A stretch of DNA of 64,000 nt from Pseudomonas sp. UBA2684 (GCA_002354655.1 DELY01000048.1:90659-154658), one strand, 5' to 3'. Positions 37,293-48,678 are shown, counted from the first letter of the stretch. Program-made: numbers and translations. The notes: generated by a model not told the origin, from the sequence alone.

Positions 37293-39133
37293 TGCGTCCA
37301 CTGCGCTCGTTTCTGCTGCACGGCAGCGGCATTTTGTTACTGGGCTTGGCCAGCATGTCCCACGCTGCGCCCAAACATGCTCTGACCCTGTACGGCGAAC
37401 CGCCGAAATACCCCGCCAACTATCAACACTTCGACTATGTGAACCCGGACGCCCCCAAAGGTGGCACCTTCCGCCAAGCTGGATTTGGCGGGTTCGACAG
37501 CCTCAACCCGTTTATCAACAAGGGTGTAGCGGCCGACGATATCGGCTTGATTTACGACACCCTGACCCGTCATAGCCTGGACGAGCCTTTTACCGAATAC
37601 GGCCTGCTTGCCGAAAAAATCGAGAAAGCCGCCGACGCCTCCTGGGTGCGTTTTTACCTGCGCCCGCAAGCGCGCTTTCATGACGGCCAGCCAGTGACCG
37701 CCGAAGACGTCAAATTCACCTTCGACACCCTGATGAGCCAGGGCGCCCCGATGTACCGCGGCTACTACGCCGACGTCGAGCGGGTCGAAGTGGAAGGGCC
37801 ACGCAAGGTGCGCTTCGTTTTCAAGCATGCTGGCAACCGTGAGTTGCCGCTGATTCTCGGGCAATTGCCGGTGCTGCCGAAACACTGGTGGGCCGAGCGC
37901 GATTTCAGCAAAGGCAACCTGGACATTCCGCTGGGCAGCGGCCCCTACAAAGTCGCCGAGGTCAAAGCCGGTCGCTCGATCCGCTACGAGCGGGTCACGG
38001 ACTGGTGGGGCAAGGACCTGCCGGTCAATCGCGGGTTCTACAACTTCGATACCATGCAGATCGACTACTACCGCGACAACACCGTCGCCCTGCAAGCCTT
38101 GAAAGCCGGGCAATTCGACTATTGGCTGGAAACCAGTGCGAAGAACTGGGCCACGGCCTACGACAGCCCGGCAGTCGCCAATGGCCAACTGATCAAGGAA
38201 GAGATCGAAAACCATAACCCCACCGGCATGCAGGGCTTTATTTTCAACACCCGCCGGCCGCTGTTCCAGGATCGCCGGGTGCGCGAAGCGCTCGGCCTGC
38301 TGTTCGATTTCGAATGGGCCAACAAACAACTGTTCAACGGTGCCTACACGCGTACTCGCAGCTATTTCGACAACTCCGAGCTGGCGTCCAGCGGTTTGCC
38401 CAGTGCCGACGAACTGAAGATCCTCGAACCGTTGCGCAGCAGCATTGCGCCACAGGTATTCAGCGATGAGTACCGTGTACCGCTCACCGACGGCAGCGGC
38501 ATCATCCGTGAACAGCAGCGCCGTGCGTACCAACTGCTCCAGGAAGCCGGCTGGCGCATCGACGGCGACAAGATGCTCGACGCAACAGGTAAACCGGTCA
38601 GTTTCGAGTTTCTGCTGGCGCAAACCGAGTTCGAGCGTGTGCTGCTGCCGTTCAAACGCAACCTGGCCGACCTCGGCATGGAACTGGTGATCCGCCGGGT
38701 CGATGTCTCGCAATACATCAATCGCCTGCGCTCGCGGGATTTCGACCTGATCGTCGGCGGTTTCGGCCAATCCAATTCGCCAGGCAACGAACAACGCGAG
38801 TATTGGCACTCCAGCAGCGCCGACAACCCCGGCAGCCGCAACTTTATCGGCTTGAAAGACCCGGCCATCGATCAACTGGTCGAAGGCTTGATCAACGCCG
38901 ACTCGCGACAAAGCCTGATCGCCTACACCCGCGCCCTTGATCGCGTGCTGCTCTGGGGCCATTACGTGATTCCCAACTGGCACATCAAAACCTGGCGCGT
39001 GGCGTACTGGAATCGCTTCGAACATCCGAAGGTCACCCCGCAGTACGACATCGGCTTGAATACCTGGTGGGTGCGCGAGCAGCCGCAAGAACCCGCCGCC
39101 AGCGCCGCCGAAGCGGCGAGCGCGGAGCAATAA
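37289..39133 (+). CDS. yejA: YejA-type extracellular solute-binding protein, second copy, 614 aa
   Basis: It parallels the first copy along its whole length: [47 protein letters not shown] and [17 protein letters not shown]. The signal peptide ends SMSHAA. A C-terminal Ala/Glu-rich tail ([13 protein letters not shown]) is absent from copy one. GGAG stands 11 bases before the ATG at 37289. Being next to yejB, this copy is the more likely main receptor; the first may widen the ligand range. Confidence 0.93.
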   Translation: MMRPLRSFLLHGSGILLLGLASMSHAAPKHALTLYGEPPKYPANYQHFDYVNPDAPKGGTFRQAGFGGFDSLNPFINKGVAADDIGLIYDTLTRHSLDEPFTEYGLLAEKIEKAADASWVRFYLRPQARFHDGQPVTAEDVKFTFDTLMSQGAPMYRGYYADVERVEVEGPRKVRFVFKHAGNRELPLILGQLPVLPKHWWAERDFSKGNLDIPLGSGPYKVAEVKAGRSIRYERVTDWWGKDLPVNRGFYNFDTMQIDYYRDNTVALQALKAGQFDYWLETSAKNWATAYDSPAVANGQLIKEEIENHNPTGMQGFIFNTRRPLFQDRRVREALGLLFDFEWANKQLFNGAYTRTRSYFDNSELASSGLPSADELKILEPLRSSIAPQVFSDEYRVPLTDGSGIIREQQRRAYQLLQEAGWRIDGDKMLDATGKPVSFEFLLAQTEFERVLLPFKRNLADLGMELVIRRVDVSQYINRLRSRDFDLIVGGFGQSNSPGNEQREYWHSSSADNPGSRNFIGLKDPAIDQLVEGLINADSRQSLIAYTRALDRVLLWGHYVIPNWHIKTWRVAYWNRFEHPKVTPQYDIGLNTWWVREQPQEPAASAAEAASAEQ

Positions 39134-39134
39134 C

Positions 39135-40208
39135 ATGCTGGCGTATATCTTTCGTCGCCTGTTACTGATCATTCCCACCCTGTTCGGCATTCTGCTGATC
39201 AACTTCATCATCATCCAGGCCGCACCCGGCGGCCCGGTGGAGCAGATGATCGCCAAGCTGGAAGGTTTCGAAGGGGCCACCAGCCGCATCGCCGGCGGTG
39301 GCGCCGAAGTGGCGGTGGCCGGCTCCAATTACCGCGGCGCGCAAGGGCTCGACCCGGAGCTGGTGGCCGAGATCGAACGCATGTACGGCTTCGACAAGTC
39401 GGCCCCGGAACGCTTCTGGATCATGTTGAAGAGCTATGCCCAGCTCGACTTCGGCGAGAGTTTCTTTCGCGATGCCAAGGTGATCGACCTGATCATCGAA
39501 AAAATGCCGGTGTCGATCTCGCTCGGCCTGTGGAGCACCTTGATCATGTACCTGGTGTCGATTCCCCTGGGCATCGCCAAGGCCACGCGGCACGGCAGCG
39601 CATTCGACGTCTGGACCAGCTCGGCGATCATCGTCGGCTACGCAATTCCGGCCTTTCTGTTTGCCATCCTGCTGATCGTTCTGTTCGCCGGCGGCAGCTA
39701 CTTCGACTGGTTCCCACTGCGCGGCCTGAGCTCGAACAACTTCGATGAGCTGAGTTTCACCGGCAAGCTGCTCGACTATTTCTGGCACCTGGCCCTGCCG
39801 GTAACAGCACTGGTGATCGGCAACTTCGCCACCCTGACCCTGCTGACCAAGAACAGCTTCCTCGACGAAATCAACAAACAGTACGTGACCACCGCCCGCG
39901 CCAAGGGCCTGAGCAACAACCGTGTGCTTTACGGCCATGTATTCCGCAACGCCATGCTGCTGATCATCGCCGGTTTTCCAGCGGCCTTCATCGGCATCTT
40001 CTTCACCGGTTCGCTGCTGATCGAGGTGATCTTCTCCCTCGACGGCCTTGGCCTGATGAGCTTCGAGGCGGCGATCAACCGTGACTACCCGGTGGTCTTC
40101 GGTACCCTGTTCATCTTCACCTTATTGGGATTGGTCGTGAAACTGATCGGCGACATCACCTACACCCTGGTCGATCCGCGCATCGACTTCGAAAGCCGGG
40201 AGGGTTGA
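39135..40208 (+). CDS. yejB: ABC transporter permease YejB, 357 aa
   Basis: An inner-membrane DppB-type permease. The N-terminus [20 protein letters not shown] is a classic start for this family. A long periplasmic insertion (about 35-90) follows, then six helices. The cytoplasmic ATPase-contact loop is [21 protein letters not shown] (EAA-like). YejB pairs with YejE to form the channel. It starts one base after the yejA stop. Confidence 0.95.
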   Translation: MLAYIFRRLLLIIPTLFGILLINFIIIQAAPGGPVEQMIAKLEGFEGATSRIAGGGAEVAVAGSNYRGAQGLDPELVAEIERMYGFDKSAPERFWIMLKSYAQLDFGESFFRDAKVIDLIIEKMPVSISLGLWSTLIMYLVSIPLGIAKATRHGSAFDVWTSSAIIVGYAIPAFLFAILLIVLFAGGSYFDWFPLRGLSSNNFDELSFTGKLLDYFWHLALPVTALVIGNFATLTLLTKNSFLDEINKQYVTTARAKGLSNNRVLYGHVFRNAMLLIIAGFPAAFIGIFFTGSLLIEVIFSLDGLGLMSFEAAINRDYPVVFGTLFIFTLLGLVVKLIGDITYTLVDPRIDFESREG

Positions 40209-40209
40209 G

Positions 40210-41229
40210 ATGGCATTTTCTCCGCTTAACCAACGGCGTTTCGAGCGATTCAAAGCCCACAAGCGCGGCTGGTGGTCGCTGTGGATTTTCCTCGCGCTGT
40301 TTATTCTGACCCTCGGTGCAGAGCTGATCGCCAACGATAAACCACTGCTCGTGCAGTACGACGGCGAGTGGTATGCACCGGTGCTCAAGCGCTACCCGGA
40401 AACCACCTTCGGTGGCGAGTTTCCGCTGCAAGCCAATTACAAAAGTCCGTACATCCAGGAGCTGATCGCGAAGAAGGACGGCTGGATGCTCTGGCCGCCG
40501 ATTCCCTTCAGCTACTCCAGCATCAATTACGACCTGCAAGTCCCAGCACCGGCACCGCCCTCCTCGGTCAACTGGCTGGGCACCGATGACCAGGGGCGTG
40601 ATGTGCTGGCACGGGTGATCTACGGCTTCCGTATTTCGGTGCTGTTCGCCCTGATCCTCACCGTACTCAGCTCGATCATCGGCGTGTTCGCCGGTGCTCT
40701 GCAGGGCTTTTATGGTGGCTGGGTCGACTTGGTCGGGCAGCGCTTCCTGGAAGTCTGGTCGGGCCTGCCGGTGTTGTACCTGCTGATCATTCTCGCCAGC
40801 TTCGTGCAGCCGAACTTCTGGTGGCTGCTCGGCATCATGCTGCTCTTTTCCTGGATGAGCCTGGTCGATGTGGTGCGCGCGGAATTCCTCCGGGGGCGCA
40901 ACCTCGAATACGTGCGCGCGGCCCGCGCCCTGGGCATGCAAAACGGCGCCATCATGTTCCGCCATATCTTGCCCAACGCCATGGTCTCGACCATGACCTT
41001 TATGCCATTCATCCTCACCGGCGCCATTGGCACCCTCACCGCGCTGGATTTCCTCGGCTTCGGCCTGCCGCCAGGTGCGCCTTCGCTGGGTGAGTTGGTC
41101 GCCCAGGGCAAATCCAATCTGCAAGCGCCCTGGTTGGGCATCAGCGCCTTTGCCGTGTTGGCGATCATGCTCAGCCTGCTGGTGTTTATCGGCGAAGCCG
41201 CGCGCGATGCCTTCGACCCAAGGAAATAA
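40210..41229 (+). CDS. yejE: ABC transporter permease YejE, 339 aa
   Basis: A DppC-type permease with the N-terminal cytoplasmic segment NQRRFERFKAHKRGWWSLWI. A long periplasmic loop containing PPSSVNWLGTDDQGRDVLAR follows, then helices with the EAA loop YVRAARALGMQNGAIMFRHI. LGFGLPPGAPSLGELVAQGK is typical of the C-terminal half. It follows yejB with one base between stop and start. Confidence 0.95.
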   Translation: MAFSPLNQRRFERFKAHKRGWWSLWIFLALFILTLGAELIANDKPLLVQYDGEWYAPVLKRYPETTFGGEFPLQANYKSPYIQELIAKKDGWMLWPPIPFSYSSINYDLQVPAPAPPSSVNWLGTDDQGRDVLARVIYGFRISVLFALILTVLSSIIGVFAGALQGFYGGWVDLVGQRFLEVWSGLPVLYLLIILASFVQPNFWWLLGIMLLFSWMSLVDVVRAEFLRGRNLEYVRAARALGMQNGAIMFRHILPNAMVSTMTFMPFILTGAIGTLTALDFLGFGLPPGAPSLGELVAQGKSNLQAPWLGISAFAVLAIMLSLLVFIGEAARDAFDPRK

Positions 41230-41230
41230 G

Positions 41231-42850
41231 ATGACCGACGCCGATACCCTTATCGAAGTTCGCGACCTGACTGTCGAGTTCGTCAGTGGCGACCTGAAGC
41301 ACCGCGTGGTCGAGCGCGTCAGTTTCGACATCAAGCGTGGCGAGACCCTGGCTTTGGTCGGCGAAAGCGGCTCCGGCAAATCGGTGACCGCGCACTCGAT
41401 CCTGCGTTTGCTGCCCTACCCGCTGGCTCAGCACCCGAGCGGCAGCATCCGCTATGCCGGCGAAGACCTGCTCAAGCTGAATGAGAAAAAGCTCCGCAGC
41501 ATTCGTGGCAACCGCATCGCCATGGTCTTCCAAGAACCGATGACCTCGCTCAACCCGCTGCACAGCATCGAAAAGCAGGTTAATGAAGTATTGGCGCTGC
41601 ACAAAGGGCTGCGCGGCAAAGCCGCCACAGCCCGCACCCTGGAGCTGCTGGAACTGGTCGGCATCCCCGAACCGCACAAGCGCCTCAAGGCCTATCCGCA
41701 TGAGCTGTCGGGCGGCCAACGGCAACGGGTGATGATCGCCATGGCCTTGGCCAACGAGCCGGAGTTGCTGATCGCAGACGAACCGACCACCGCGCTGGAC
41801 GTCACCGTACAGCTGAAAATCCTCGAACTGCTCAAGGATTTACAGGCACGCCTGGGCATGGCCTTGTTGCTGATCAGCCACGATCTCAACCTGGTTCGAC
41901 GAATTGCGCACCGCGTATGTGTCATGCAGCGCGGACAGATCGTCGAACAAGCGTCGTGTGAAGAGCTGTTCCATGCGCCGCAGCATCCTTATACCCAGGA
42001 GCTGCTCGGTGCCGAGCCCAGCGGCGAACCGGTGGCTAACCCCGCCGGCGCGCCACTCTTGGAAATCGACGACCTGCGGGTGTGGTTCCCGATCAAAAAA
42101 GGGTTGCTGCGACGCACGGTCGATTATGTGAAAGCGGTGGACGGTATCAACTTCAGCCTGCCCCAGGGCCAAACCCTGGGTATCGTCGGCGAAAGCGGTT
42201 CCGGTAAATCCACCCTTGGCTTGGCGATCCTGCGACTGCTGGGCAGCCAAGGCGCCATCCGCTTTCAGGGCCAGGCGCTAAACGGGTTGTCACAGCAGCA
42301 GGTGCGCCCGCTACGCCGACAGATGCAGGTGGTGTTTCAGGACCCGTTCGGCAGCCTGAGCCCGCGGATGTCGGTGAGCATGATTGTCGGCGAAGGCCTG
42401 CGCATTCACCGCATGGGTACCGAGGCGGAGCAGGAACAAGCGATCATCGACGCGCTTTTGGAGGTAGGCCTGGATCCGGAAACCCGGCATCGCTACCCCC
42501 ACGAGTTTTCCGGCGGGCAGCGGCAGCGGATTGCCATTGCCCGTGCATTGGTGCTGAAACCGGCGCTGATACTGTTGGACGAGCCGACCTCGGCACTCGA
42601 CCGGACAGTCCAGCGCCAAGTGGTGGAGTTACTGCGCTCGTTGCAGGCCAAGTACAACCTGACCTACCTGTTCATCAGCCATGACCTGGCGGTGGTTCGG
42701 GCGCTGAGCCACCAACTGATGGTGGTCAAGCAGGGCCAGGTGGTCGAACAAGGTCCGGCGGACGCGATCTTCGCCGCACCGCAGCACATTTATACGCAGC
42801 AGTTGCTGGAGGCCGCTTTCATGGCACCAACAACCGCTACTAATCCTTGA
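41231..42850 (+). CDS. yejF: ABC transporter ATP-binding protein YejF (two NBDs), 539 aa
   Basis: Two complete ATPase domains sit in one chain. Domain 1 has Walker [10 protein letters not shown], signature [15 protein letters not shown] and Walker [13 protein letters not shown]. Domain 2 has [24 protein letters not shown] and [13 protein letters not shown]-loops are SHDLNLVRR and SHDLAVVRA. Both sites are therefore consensus. The ATG at 41231 is one base after the yejE stop. A far longer frame starting at 41027 is a shadow of yejE. Confidence 0.96.
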   Translation: MTDADTLIEVRDLTVEFVSGDLKHRVVERVSFDIKRGETLALVGESGSGKSVTAHSILRLLPYPLAQHPSGSIRYAGEDLLKLNEKKLRSIRGNRIAMVFQEPMTSLNPLHSIEKQVNEVLALHKGLRGKAATARTLELLELVGIPEPHKRLKAYPHELSGGQRQRVMIAMALANEPELLIADEPTTALDVTVQLKILELLKDLQARLGMALLLISHDLNLVRRIAHRVCVMQRGQIVEQASCEELFHAPQHPYTQELLGAEPSGEPVANPAGAPLLEIDDLRVWFPIKKGLLRRTVDYVKAVDGINFSLPQGQTLGIVGESGSGKSTLGLAILRLLGSQGAIRFQGQALNGLSQQQVRPLRRQMQVVFQDPFGSLSPRMSVSMIVGEGLRIHRMGTEAEQEQAIIDALLEVGLDPETRHRYPHEFSGGQRQRIAIARALVLKPALILLDEPTSALDRTVQRQVVELLRSLQAKYNLTYLFISHDLAVVRALSHQLMVVKQGQVVEQGPADAIFAAPQHIYTQQLLEAAFMAPTTATNP

Positions 42851-42872
42851 TCTAGGAAGAGGAAGAGCACAC

Positions 42873-43667
42873 ATGGGTTTTCTAAGCGGTAAGCGCGTAC
42901 TGATCGTTGGCGTCGCCAGCAAACTGTCCATCGCCTCAGGCATCGCCGCGGCCATGCACCGCGAAGGCGCCGAACTGGCCTTTACCTATCAGAACGAAAA
43001 ACTCAAAGGTCGCGTCGAAGAGTTCGCCGCCGGCTGGGGCTCGAGTGCAGAACTGTGCTTCCCTTGCGATGTAGCCAGCGATGAAGAGATCGCCAAGGTC
43101 TTCGCAGAGCTGAGCAAAAAATGGGATGGGCTGGACTGCATCGTTCACTCCGTAGGCTTTGCCCCTGGCGACCAACTGAACGGCGACTTTACCGAAGTCA
43201 CCACCCGCGAAGGCTTCCGTATTGCCCACGACATCAGCGCCTACAGCTTCGTCGCCTTGGCTAAAGCCGGCCGCGAGATGATGAAGGGCCGCAACGGCAG
43301 CCTGCTGACCCTGTCCTACCTGGGCGCCGAACGCACCATGCCCAACTACAACGTCATGGGCATGGCCAAAGCCAGCCTGGAAGCAGGCGTTCGTTATCTG
43401 GCCGGCAGCCTCGGCCCGGAAGGCACTCGCGTCAACGCCGTGTCTGCCGGCCCGATTCGCACTCTCGCCGCGTCCGGCATCAAGAGCTTCCGCAAAATGC
43501 TGGCAGCCAACGAAGCGCAGACACCGATGCGCCGTAACGTGACCATTGACGAAGTCGGCAACGCCGGCGCCTTCCTCTGCTCCGACCTCGCCTCCGGCAT
43601 CAGCGGCGAGATCATGTACGTTGATGGCGGTTTCAACACGACGGCCATGGGCGCCATCGAAGAGTGA
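42873..43667 (+). CDS. fabI: Enoyl-ACP reductase FabI, 264 aa
   Basis: FabI carries out the last reduction in fatty-acid elongation using NADH and is the triclosan target. The cofactor segment is [17 protein letters not shown]. The catalytic pattern is Tyr149 and Tyr159 with Lys166 (YNVMGMAK, Y-x6-K). Motif [11 protein letters not shown] and the C-terminus [12 protein letters not shown] are typical. AGGAAGAGGAAGAGCACAC precedes the ATG. The short gap to yejF suggests read-through, and a terminator follows. Confidence 0.96.
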   Translation: MGFLSGKRVLIVGVASKLSIASGIAAAMHREGAELAFTYQNEKLKGRVEEFAAGWGSSAELCFPCDVASDEEIAKVFAELSKKWDGLDCIVHSVGFAPGDQLNGDFTEVTTREGFRIAHDISAYSFVALAKAGREMMKGRNGSLLTLSYLGAERTMPNYNVMGMAKASLEAGVRYLAGSLGPEGTRVNAVSAGPIRTLAASGIKSFRKMLAANEAQTPMRRNVTIDEVGNAGAFLCSDLASGISGEIMYVDGGFNTTAMGAIEE

Positions 43668-43680
43668 CAGCTAAACGTTG

Positions 43681-43709
43681 AAAAAAGGCCGCTTGAAGCG
43701 GCCTTTTTT
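43681..43709. terminator. Bidirectional rho-independent terminator
   Basis: AAAAAAGGCCGCTT and AAGCGGCCTTTTTT form a stem between convergent fabI and ppiD. Confidence 0.9.
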
Positions 43710-43722
43710 ATATTCGCAGGTA

Positions 43723-45588
43723 TCAGAAACGCTCGATATCCGCTTTAGTTTCCAGCTGCTTACGGAACGCCGCAAAGTCTTGCTGACCACTGCGCGAGGC
43801 GAGGAAACGGCTATACATGGCCTTCTCTTCGTCCGTCAGCGGATCTTTCTGCTCGCTTACCCCGTTCAGCCGGACGATTACAAAATCGCCATTGGCCAGA
43901 CTGAGACCTGCGAAGTTCGGCTTATCGGTCGCTGTCGGCTTGGGCATGCGGAATAAGGCCTGCAGCACGGCAGGCTCAAGGCCTTCCTGGCTGCGGGTTG
44001 CCGCTTCGACCACTTGCCAGGCCTGCGCCTGATCAACTGGCGTTTGCACGTCGCGCAGATCGCTCAGCAGCTCTTCACCCTTGGCCTTCACAGCTTCGCT
44101 AGCGCGAACCTGAGTCAACTGAGCACGAATGCTATCGGCAACCTGCTCAAGTGGCAGTTGTTCCGGCTTCTTGTGCTCCTTGACGCGCACCACCACCACG
44201 CTATTCGGATCAAGCTCAATGGCCCCGCTGTTGCTGCCGTCCTCCAGCACCTCAGCACTGAACGCCGCCTGGATGACCTGCCGATTAGCCGTCAAGCCCT
44301 CACCACCCTCACGACCGAAAGCCGCACTGGTTTTGACCACGAGGCCAAGCTCCTGCGCTGGCTGTGCCAGGTCGGACGCTTCGAACGCAGCATCCTCGAG
44401 CTGTTTCGTCACCTCGACAAAACGCTGCTCGACCTGCTGGGTTTTCAACTCGCGCTCCAGCTTATCCTTTAGGCTGGCGAGGCTTGGCACTTCAGGCGCC
44501 TGCACCCCCAACAACTTGATCAGGTGCCAACCGAACTCGCTACGTACCGGCGCGGAGACTTCACTGTCGCGCAGAGCATACAAAGCGTCCTCAAAGGCCG
44601 GGTCATAGACACCAGGACCGGCATAACCCAGGTCGCCACCGTTGGCCGCCGAACCGGGATCGTCAGAGAACTCTTTAGCCAACGCAGCGAAATCTTCGCC
44701 TTGCTGCAAACGCTTTTGCACATCGTCGATCTTCGCTTTGGCTTGCTCATCGCTCAGCGAATCACTCACCTCAACCAGAATGTGTGCCGCTTGGCGCTGT
44801 TCGGCCAAATTGGCGATTTCATTCTCATAGGCGCTCTGCAGGTCCTCGTCAGTCACCTCGACCTGATCGAAGAACGCATCCTTGTTCAACTCGACGTATT
44901 CCAGCACTACCTGCTCAGGGCTCATAAACTCAGCCGCCTTCGCGTTGTAGTAGGCCTTGATATCGTCATCGCTCAGCTGCACAGCCTTACTGTCAGCCTG
45001 CAACGTCAAGGTAGCGAAATCGCGAGTCTGTTTTTCCAGCCGCGCAAAAGCCGAGACCTCGGCATCGGTGACAAAGCCACTGCCTGCCAAACCAGCCCGC
45101 AATTGACCGATCAGCATTTCCTGCTCAAGCATTTGCCGGAATTGCAGGCGGTCATAACCAAGCTGGCGAATTACCTGATCGAAACGGTCGGCGTTGAACT
45201 TGCCGTCTACAAGGAATTCCGGTGTTTGCAGAATCAGTTGATCGAGCGCCGGCTGAGAAAATGAGAACTTGGCATCGGCGGCGCCTTGTAACAGCAAGGT
45301 ACGTTCGATGAGGCTGTTCAGCGCAGCGTCGCGCAGCAATTTCTCATCCAACAAGGACGCATCGAAATCTTGACCGAGCTGCTGTAACAGCTGACGGCGC
45401 TGCATCTCGACCGCTTGGCTAAGATCGTTCGAACCGATCTTTTCGCCGTTCACCTCGGCGGCATTCTGGCTGTTGCTGGTACCTGTGAAAATGGCTTCGA
45501 CACCGGTCAGCGCCAACAGCGCGACGATGATGCCAATAATGGTTTTGGCAATCCAACCTTGTGAATTGTCCCTGATGTTCTGCAGCAT
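43723..45588 (-). CDS. ppiD: Periplasmic folding chaperone PpiD, 621 aa
   Basis: PpiD is a membrane-anchored SurA-like chaperone at the Sec translocon exit. The N-terminus MLQNIRDNSQGWIAKTIIGI leads into one transmembrane helix (IIGIIVALLALTGVEAIF). A SurA_N-like domain is followed by a parvulin domain (AAHILVEVSDS, FSDDPGSAANGGDLGYAGPG, SEFGWHLIKLL). The parvulin core looks well conserved, whereas E. coli PpiD is inactive as an isomerase. The start is ATG 45588, and an eight-codon extension is rejected. Confidence 0.95.
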   Translation of the reverse strand: MLQNIRDNSQGWIAKTIIGIIVALLALTGVEAIFTGTSNSQNAAEVNGEKIGSNDLSQAVEMQRRQLLQQLGQDFDASLLDEKLLRDAALNSLIERTLLLQGAADAKFSFSQPALDQLILQTPEFLVDGKFNADRFDQVIRQLGYDRLQFRQMLEQEMLIGQLRAGLAGSGFVTDAEVSAFARLEKQTRDFATLTLQADSKAVQLSDDDIKAYYNAKAAEFMSPEQVVLEYVELNKDAFFDQVEVTDEDLQSAYENEIANLAEQRQAAHILVEVSDSLSDEQAKAKIDDVQKRLQQGEDFAALAKEFSDDPGSAANGGDLGYAGPGVYDPAFEDALYALRDSEVSAPVRSEFGWHLIKLLGVQAPEVPSLASLKDKLERELKTQQVEQRFVEVTKQLEDAAFEASDLAQPAQELGLVVKTSAAFGREGGEGLTANRQVIQAAFSAEVLEDGSNSGAIELDPNSVVVVRVKEHKKPEQLPLEQVADSIRAQLTQVRASEAVKAKGEELLSDLRDVQTPVDQAQAWQVVEAATRSQEGLEPAVLQALFRMPKPTATDKPNFAGLSLANGDFVIVRLNGVSEQKDPLTDEEKAMYSRFLASRSGQQDFAAFRKQLETKADIERF

Positions 45589-45653
45589 GCGTCCCCCAGA
45601 ACGACTGTACAAAATAAGCAGCCGTGCAGTGTGGGTAAAATCCGGATAGAAGA

Positions 45654-45677
45654 AAGGCGCATCCGAGGATGCGCCTT
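45654..45677 (-). terminator. Hairpin terminator after tRNA-Asp
   Basis: AAGGCGCATCC and GGATGCGCCTT are perfect complements around two bases. On the minus strand TTTCTTC follows. It sits directly downstream of the tRNA. Confidence 0.75.
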
Positions 45678-45685
45678 CTCGTAAC

Positions 45686-45762
45686 TGGCGGAGCGGACGG
45701 GACTCGAACCCGCGACCCCCGGCGTGACAGGCCGGTATTCTAACCGGCTGAACTACCGCTCC
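45686..45762 (-). tRNA. tRNA-Asp (GTC)
   Basis: A 77-nt cloverleaf including encoded CCA: acceptor GGAGCGG, anticodon arm CCGGCCTGTCACGCCGG with anticodon GTC, and T-loop GGGTTCGAGTCCC. It lies between hupB and ppiD, its usual place in Pseudomonas. Confidence 0.97.
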
Positions 45763-45813
45763 GCGGCCAGATCAGGGATGAAGCTGATCTGGAGGGCAAG
45801 GCTCGAAGGACGC

Positions 45814-46086
45814 TTAGTTAACGGCGTCTTTCAGAGCTTTACCGGCTTTGAAGCCTGGGATCTTGGCAGCAGCGATGCTGATCGGCTTGCCAGTTTGCGG
45901 GTTGCGGCCAGTGCGAGCAGCACGCTCTTTAACAGCAAAAGTACCGAAACCAACCAGTACGACGGAGTCACCAGCCTTGAGGGCGCCAGTGACGGATTCA
46001 ATCACTGCGTCCAGCGCGCGGCCAGCAACAGCTTTCGGGATATCAGCAGATGCAGCGATAGCATCGATCAGTTCCGACTTGTTCAC
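45814..46086 (-). CDS. hupB: DNA-binding protein HU-beta, 90 aa
   Basis: This histone-like protein bends DNA. The sequence is the full HU fold: (V/M)[38 protein letters not shown], then [20 protein letters not shown] containing the RNPxTG arm tip. The start is GTG at 46086 after AAGGGGACTTAGA, giving the standard 90 residues. A longer in-frame reading to 46170 crosses the promoter region and is rejected. Confidence 0.96.
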   Translation of the reverse strand: MNKSELIDAIAASADIPKAVAGRALDAVIESVTGALKAGDSVVLVGFGTFAVKERAARTGRNPQTGKPISIAAAKIPGFKAGKALKDAVN

Positions 46087-46163
46087 TCTAAGTCCCCTTA
46101 ATTTCTGTTGAGTTTGTTTCTTGATTTTTAGTGTAAGCAAAAGCGGGTGCTGGAAGGCCTGCC

Positions 46164-46208
46164 GACACAATAAGAGCCGCTTTATAACAAGGGCTCTAAA
46201 ATTGTGTC
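46164..46208. promoter_or_regulatory. Large imperfect dyad overlapping the hupB promoter
   Basis: On the minus strand ACACAA-4-AGAGCC is mirrored by GGCTCT-2-TTGTGT, with 13 bases between. The dyad covers the -10 box and reaches the -35 box of the hupB promoter. It could terminate lon, bind a regulator, or form a 5' hairpin. Confidence 0.5.
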
Positions 46209-46210
46209 AA
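46181..46210 (-). promoter_or_regulatory. Sigma-70 promoter of hupB
   Basis: On the minus strand TTGACA (46210-46205) is an exact -35 box. An 18-base spacer and TATAAA (46186-46181) follow. The transcript would start near 46174, leaving a leader of about 88 bases before the GTG. Confidence 0.7.
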
Positions 46211-46223
46211 GGAAGCCCCCCGG

Positions 46224-48620
46224 CTAATGCGTGCTAATTCGCTCCTTGGAATCAGACTCGCGCTTGTCATCCTTTGCAACCAACTCCGGAGCCGCATCGG
46301 GCAAGGGCTCCGGGGCGTATTGCAGCGCAATTTGCAGGACCTCGTCAATCCATTTAACCGGTTTAATCTGCAGGTCCTGCTTAATATTTTCCGGAATTTC
46401 TTTCAAATCGCGCACATTCTCTTCAGGAATGATCACGGTCTTGATTCCACCCCGGTGGGCTGCCAGTAGTTTTTCTTTTAAACCACCGATCGCCAACACT
46501 TGGCCACGCAGAGTGATTTCCCCGGTCATGGCGACATCCGCCCGCACCGGTATCTGCGTCAATGCCGATACAAGCGCCGTACACATACCTACGCCCGCGC
46601 TAGGGCCGTCTTTAGGGGTCGCCCCCTCCGGCATATGGATATGGATGTCACGCTTCTCGTAGAAGTCCAGCGGCACGCCTAGGCTCCTCGCTCGACTACG
46701 CACCACGGTCAGCGCGGCGGTGATCGACTCAACCATCACATCGCCCAGCGAGCCCGTCTTGATCAACTGCCCCTTGCCGGGTACGACTGCGGCCTCGATG
46801 GTCAGCAGCTCCCCGCCTACCTGCGTCCACGCCAGACCGGTCACCTGGCCGATCTGGTCCTGCTGCTCCGCCAAGCCATAACGATGTTTGCGCACGCCCA
46901 GGAAGTGCTCCAGCGCCTCGGCCGTGACCAACACATGAAAGCGTTTCTCGCGGGCGTGCTCTTTCACGGCCTTGCGACAAACCTTGGCAATCTGCCGCTC
47001 AAGGCTACGTACACCTGCTTCACGGGTGTAGTAGCGAATAATGTCGCGGATTGCCGCCGCCTCGAATTCCAGCTCGCCTTTTTTCAGGCCGTTGGCCTGA
47101 ATCTGTTTCGGCGCCAGGTACTTGATAGCGATATTGACCTTCTCGTCTTCCGTATAGCCAGGTAGACGAATCACCTCCATACGATCCAGCAGAGGCGCCG
47201 GAATATTCATGGAGTTGGCAGTACAAAGGAACATCACATCGGAAAGGTCGTAATCGACTTCCAGGTAATGGTCGTTGAAATTGTGGTTCTGCTCAGGATC
47301 GAGCACTTCAAGCAGCGCGGAAGCTGGATCACCGCGCATGTCCTGCCCCATCTTGTCGATTTCATCGAGCAGGAACAGTGGGTTACGTACGCCCACCTTG
47401 GTCATTTTTTGGATCAAGCGGCCAGGCATAGAGCCAATATAGGTACGCCGATGCCCGCGAATCTCGGCTTCGTCGCGGACCCCGCCGAGGGCCATGCGCA
47501 CGAACTTGCGGTTGGTTGCATTGGCGATGGATTCAGCCAGCGAGGTTTTACCAACCCCCGGCGGCCCGACCAGGCACAGCACCGGCCCCTTGATCTTCTT
47601 CACTCGTTTTTGTACGGCGAGGTACTCAAGGATGCGCTCTTTAACCTCGTCGAGGCCATAGTGATCGGCATCCAGAATCGCTTCGGCACGTGCTAGATCG
47701 AGACGCACCTTGCTTTGCGCTTTCCATGGCACGTTCACCAGCCAGTCGATATAGGAACGCACCACAGTGGCTTCGGCCGACATCGGCGACATCTGCTTGA
47801 GCTTGTTCAGCTCTGCCTGTGCCTTGGCATGAGCTTCCTTGGTCAGCCCAGCGTTCTCGATGCGCTTTTTCAGCTCATCCAGTTCGTTATGCCCTTCGTC
47901 GATATCGCCCAGCTCTTTCTGAATGGCCTTCATCTGCTCATTCAGGTAGTACTCGCGCTGACTGCGCTCCATCTGCTTCTTGACGCGACCACGAATACGT
48001 TTTTCGACCTGCAACAGATCGATTTCAGCATCCAACAAGGCAAGCACATGCTCGACACGCGCCGACAAGTCGGTGATTTCCAGGATTTCCTGCTTCTGCT
48101 CGATTTTCAGCGCCATGTGGGCGGCCATGGTATCGACCAGACGGCTTGGCTCATCGATGCTATTGAGCGAGGACAATACTTCTGCTGGGACTTTTTTACC
48201 CAGTTGCACGTATTGCTCGAATTGGCTGAGCAGGCTGCGGGTAAAAACCTCGGACTCGCGCTCAGCGACATCGACCTCGTCGAGCAACTGCACGTCGGCG
48301 CGGCAATGGCCGTCAACCTCGATAAAAAGCTCGACTTCGCCACGCTGCTCACCTTCGACGAGTACCTTGACGGTACCGTCCGGCAGCTTCAGCAACTGCA
48401 GCACCGTGGCGACAGTGCCAACCCGGTAGAGCCCCTCTTCACTTGGGTCATCGTCGGCAGGGTTTTTCTGGGCAAGTAGCAGAATCTGCTTCTCGCCGGT
48501 CATCGCCGCTTCCAACGCTTCGATGGATTTCTCACGCCCCACAAACAGCGGGATGACCATGTGCGGATAGACCACGACATCGCGCAACGGCAGGAGAGGC
48601 AATTCGATGGTTGTCTTCAT
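46224..48620 (-). CDS. lon: ATP-dependent protease Lon, 798 aa
   Basis: LonA degrades misfolded and regulatory proteins. The N-terminal substrate domain starts [20 protein letters not shown]. The AAA+ module has Walker A GPPGVGKT and Walker [13 protein letters not shown]. The C-terminal Ser-Lys protease domain has [11 protein letters not shown], the nucleophile Ser near 680, with the catalytic Lys in [13 protein letters not shown]. The ATG at 48620 gives exactly the P. aeruginosa length. It is transcribed from a heat-shock promoter after the clpX terminator. Confidence 0.97.
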   Translation of the reverse strand: MKTTIELPLLPLRDVVVYPHMVIPLFVGREKSIEALEAAMTGEKQILLLAQKNPADDDPSEEGLYRVGTVATVLQLLKLPDGTVKVLVEGEQRGEVELFIEVDGHCRADVQLLDEVDVAERESEVFTRSLLSQFEQYVQLGKKVPAEVLSSLNSIDEPSRLVDTMAAHMALKIEQKQEILEITDLSARVEHVLALLDAEIDLLQVEKRIRGRVKKQMERSQREYYLNEQMKAIQKELGDIDEGHNELDELKKRIENAGLTKEAHAKAQAELNKLKQMSPMSAEATVVRSYIDWLVNVPWKAQSKVRLDLARAEAILDADHYGLDEVKERILEYLAVQKRVKKIKGPVLCLVGPPGVGKTSLAESIANATNRKFVRMALGGVRDEAEIRGHRRTYIGSMPGRLIQKMTKVGVRNPLFLLDEIDKMGQDMRGDPASALLEVLDPEQNHNFNDHYLEVDYDLSDVMFLCTANSMNIPAPLLDRMEVIRLPGYTEDEKVNIAIKYLAPKQIQANGLKKGELEFEAAAIRDIIRYYTREAGVRSLERQIAKVCRKAVKEHAREKRFHVLVTAEALEHFLGVRKHRYGLAEQQDQIGQVTGLAWTQVGGELLTIEAAVVPGKGQLIKTGSLGDVMVESITAALTVVRSRARSLGVPLDFYEKRDIHIHMPEGATPKDGPSAGVGMCTALVSALTQIPVRADVAMTGEITLRGQVLAIGGLKEKLLAAHRGGIKTVIIPEENVRDLKEIPENIKQDLQIKPVKWIDEVLQIALQYAPEPLPDAAPELVAKDDKRESDSKERISTH

Positions 48621-48678
48621 GATTTCAGCTCTACGGCGGCCATACGGCCGTAAACAGACGGGATTACCCTTGGCCCTA

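Noticed and set aside
37337-39328. 663-codon minus-strand frame opposite yejA
   Set aside because: Antisense shadow of the second binding-protein gene, without motifs.
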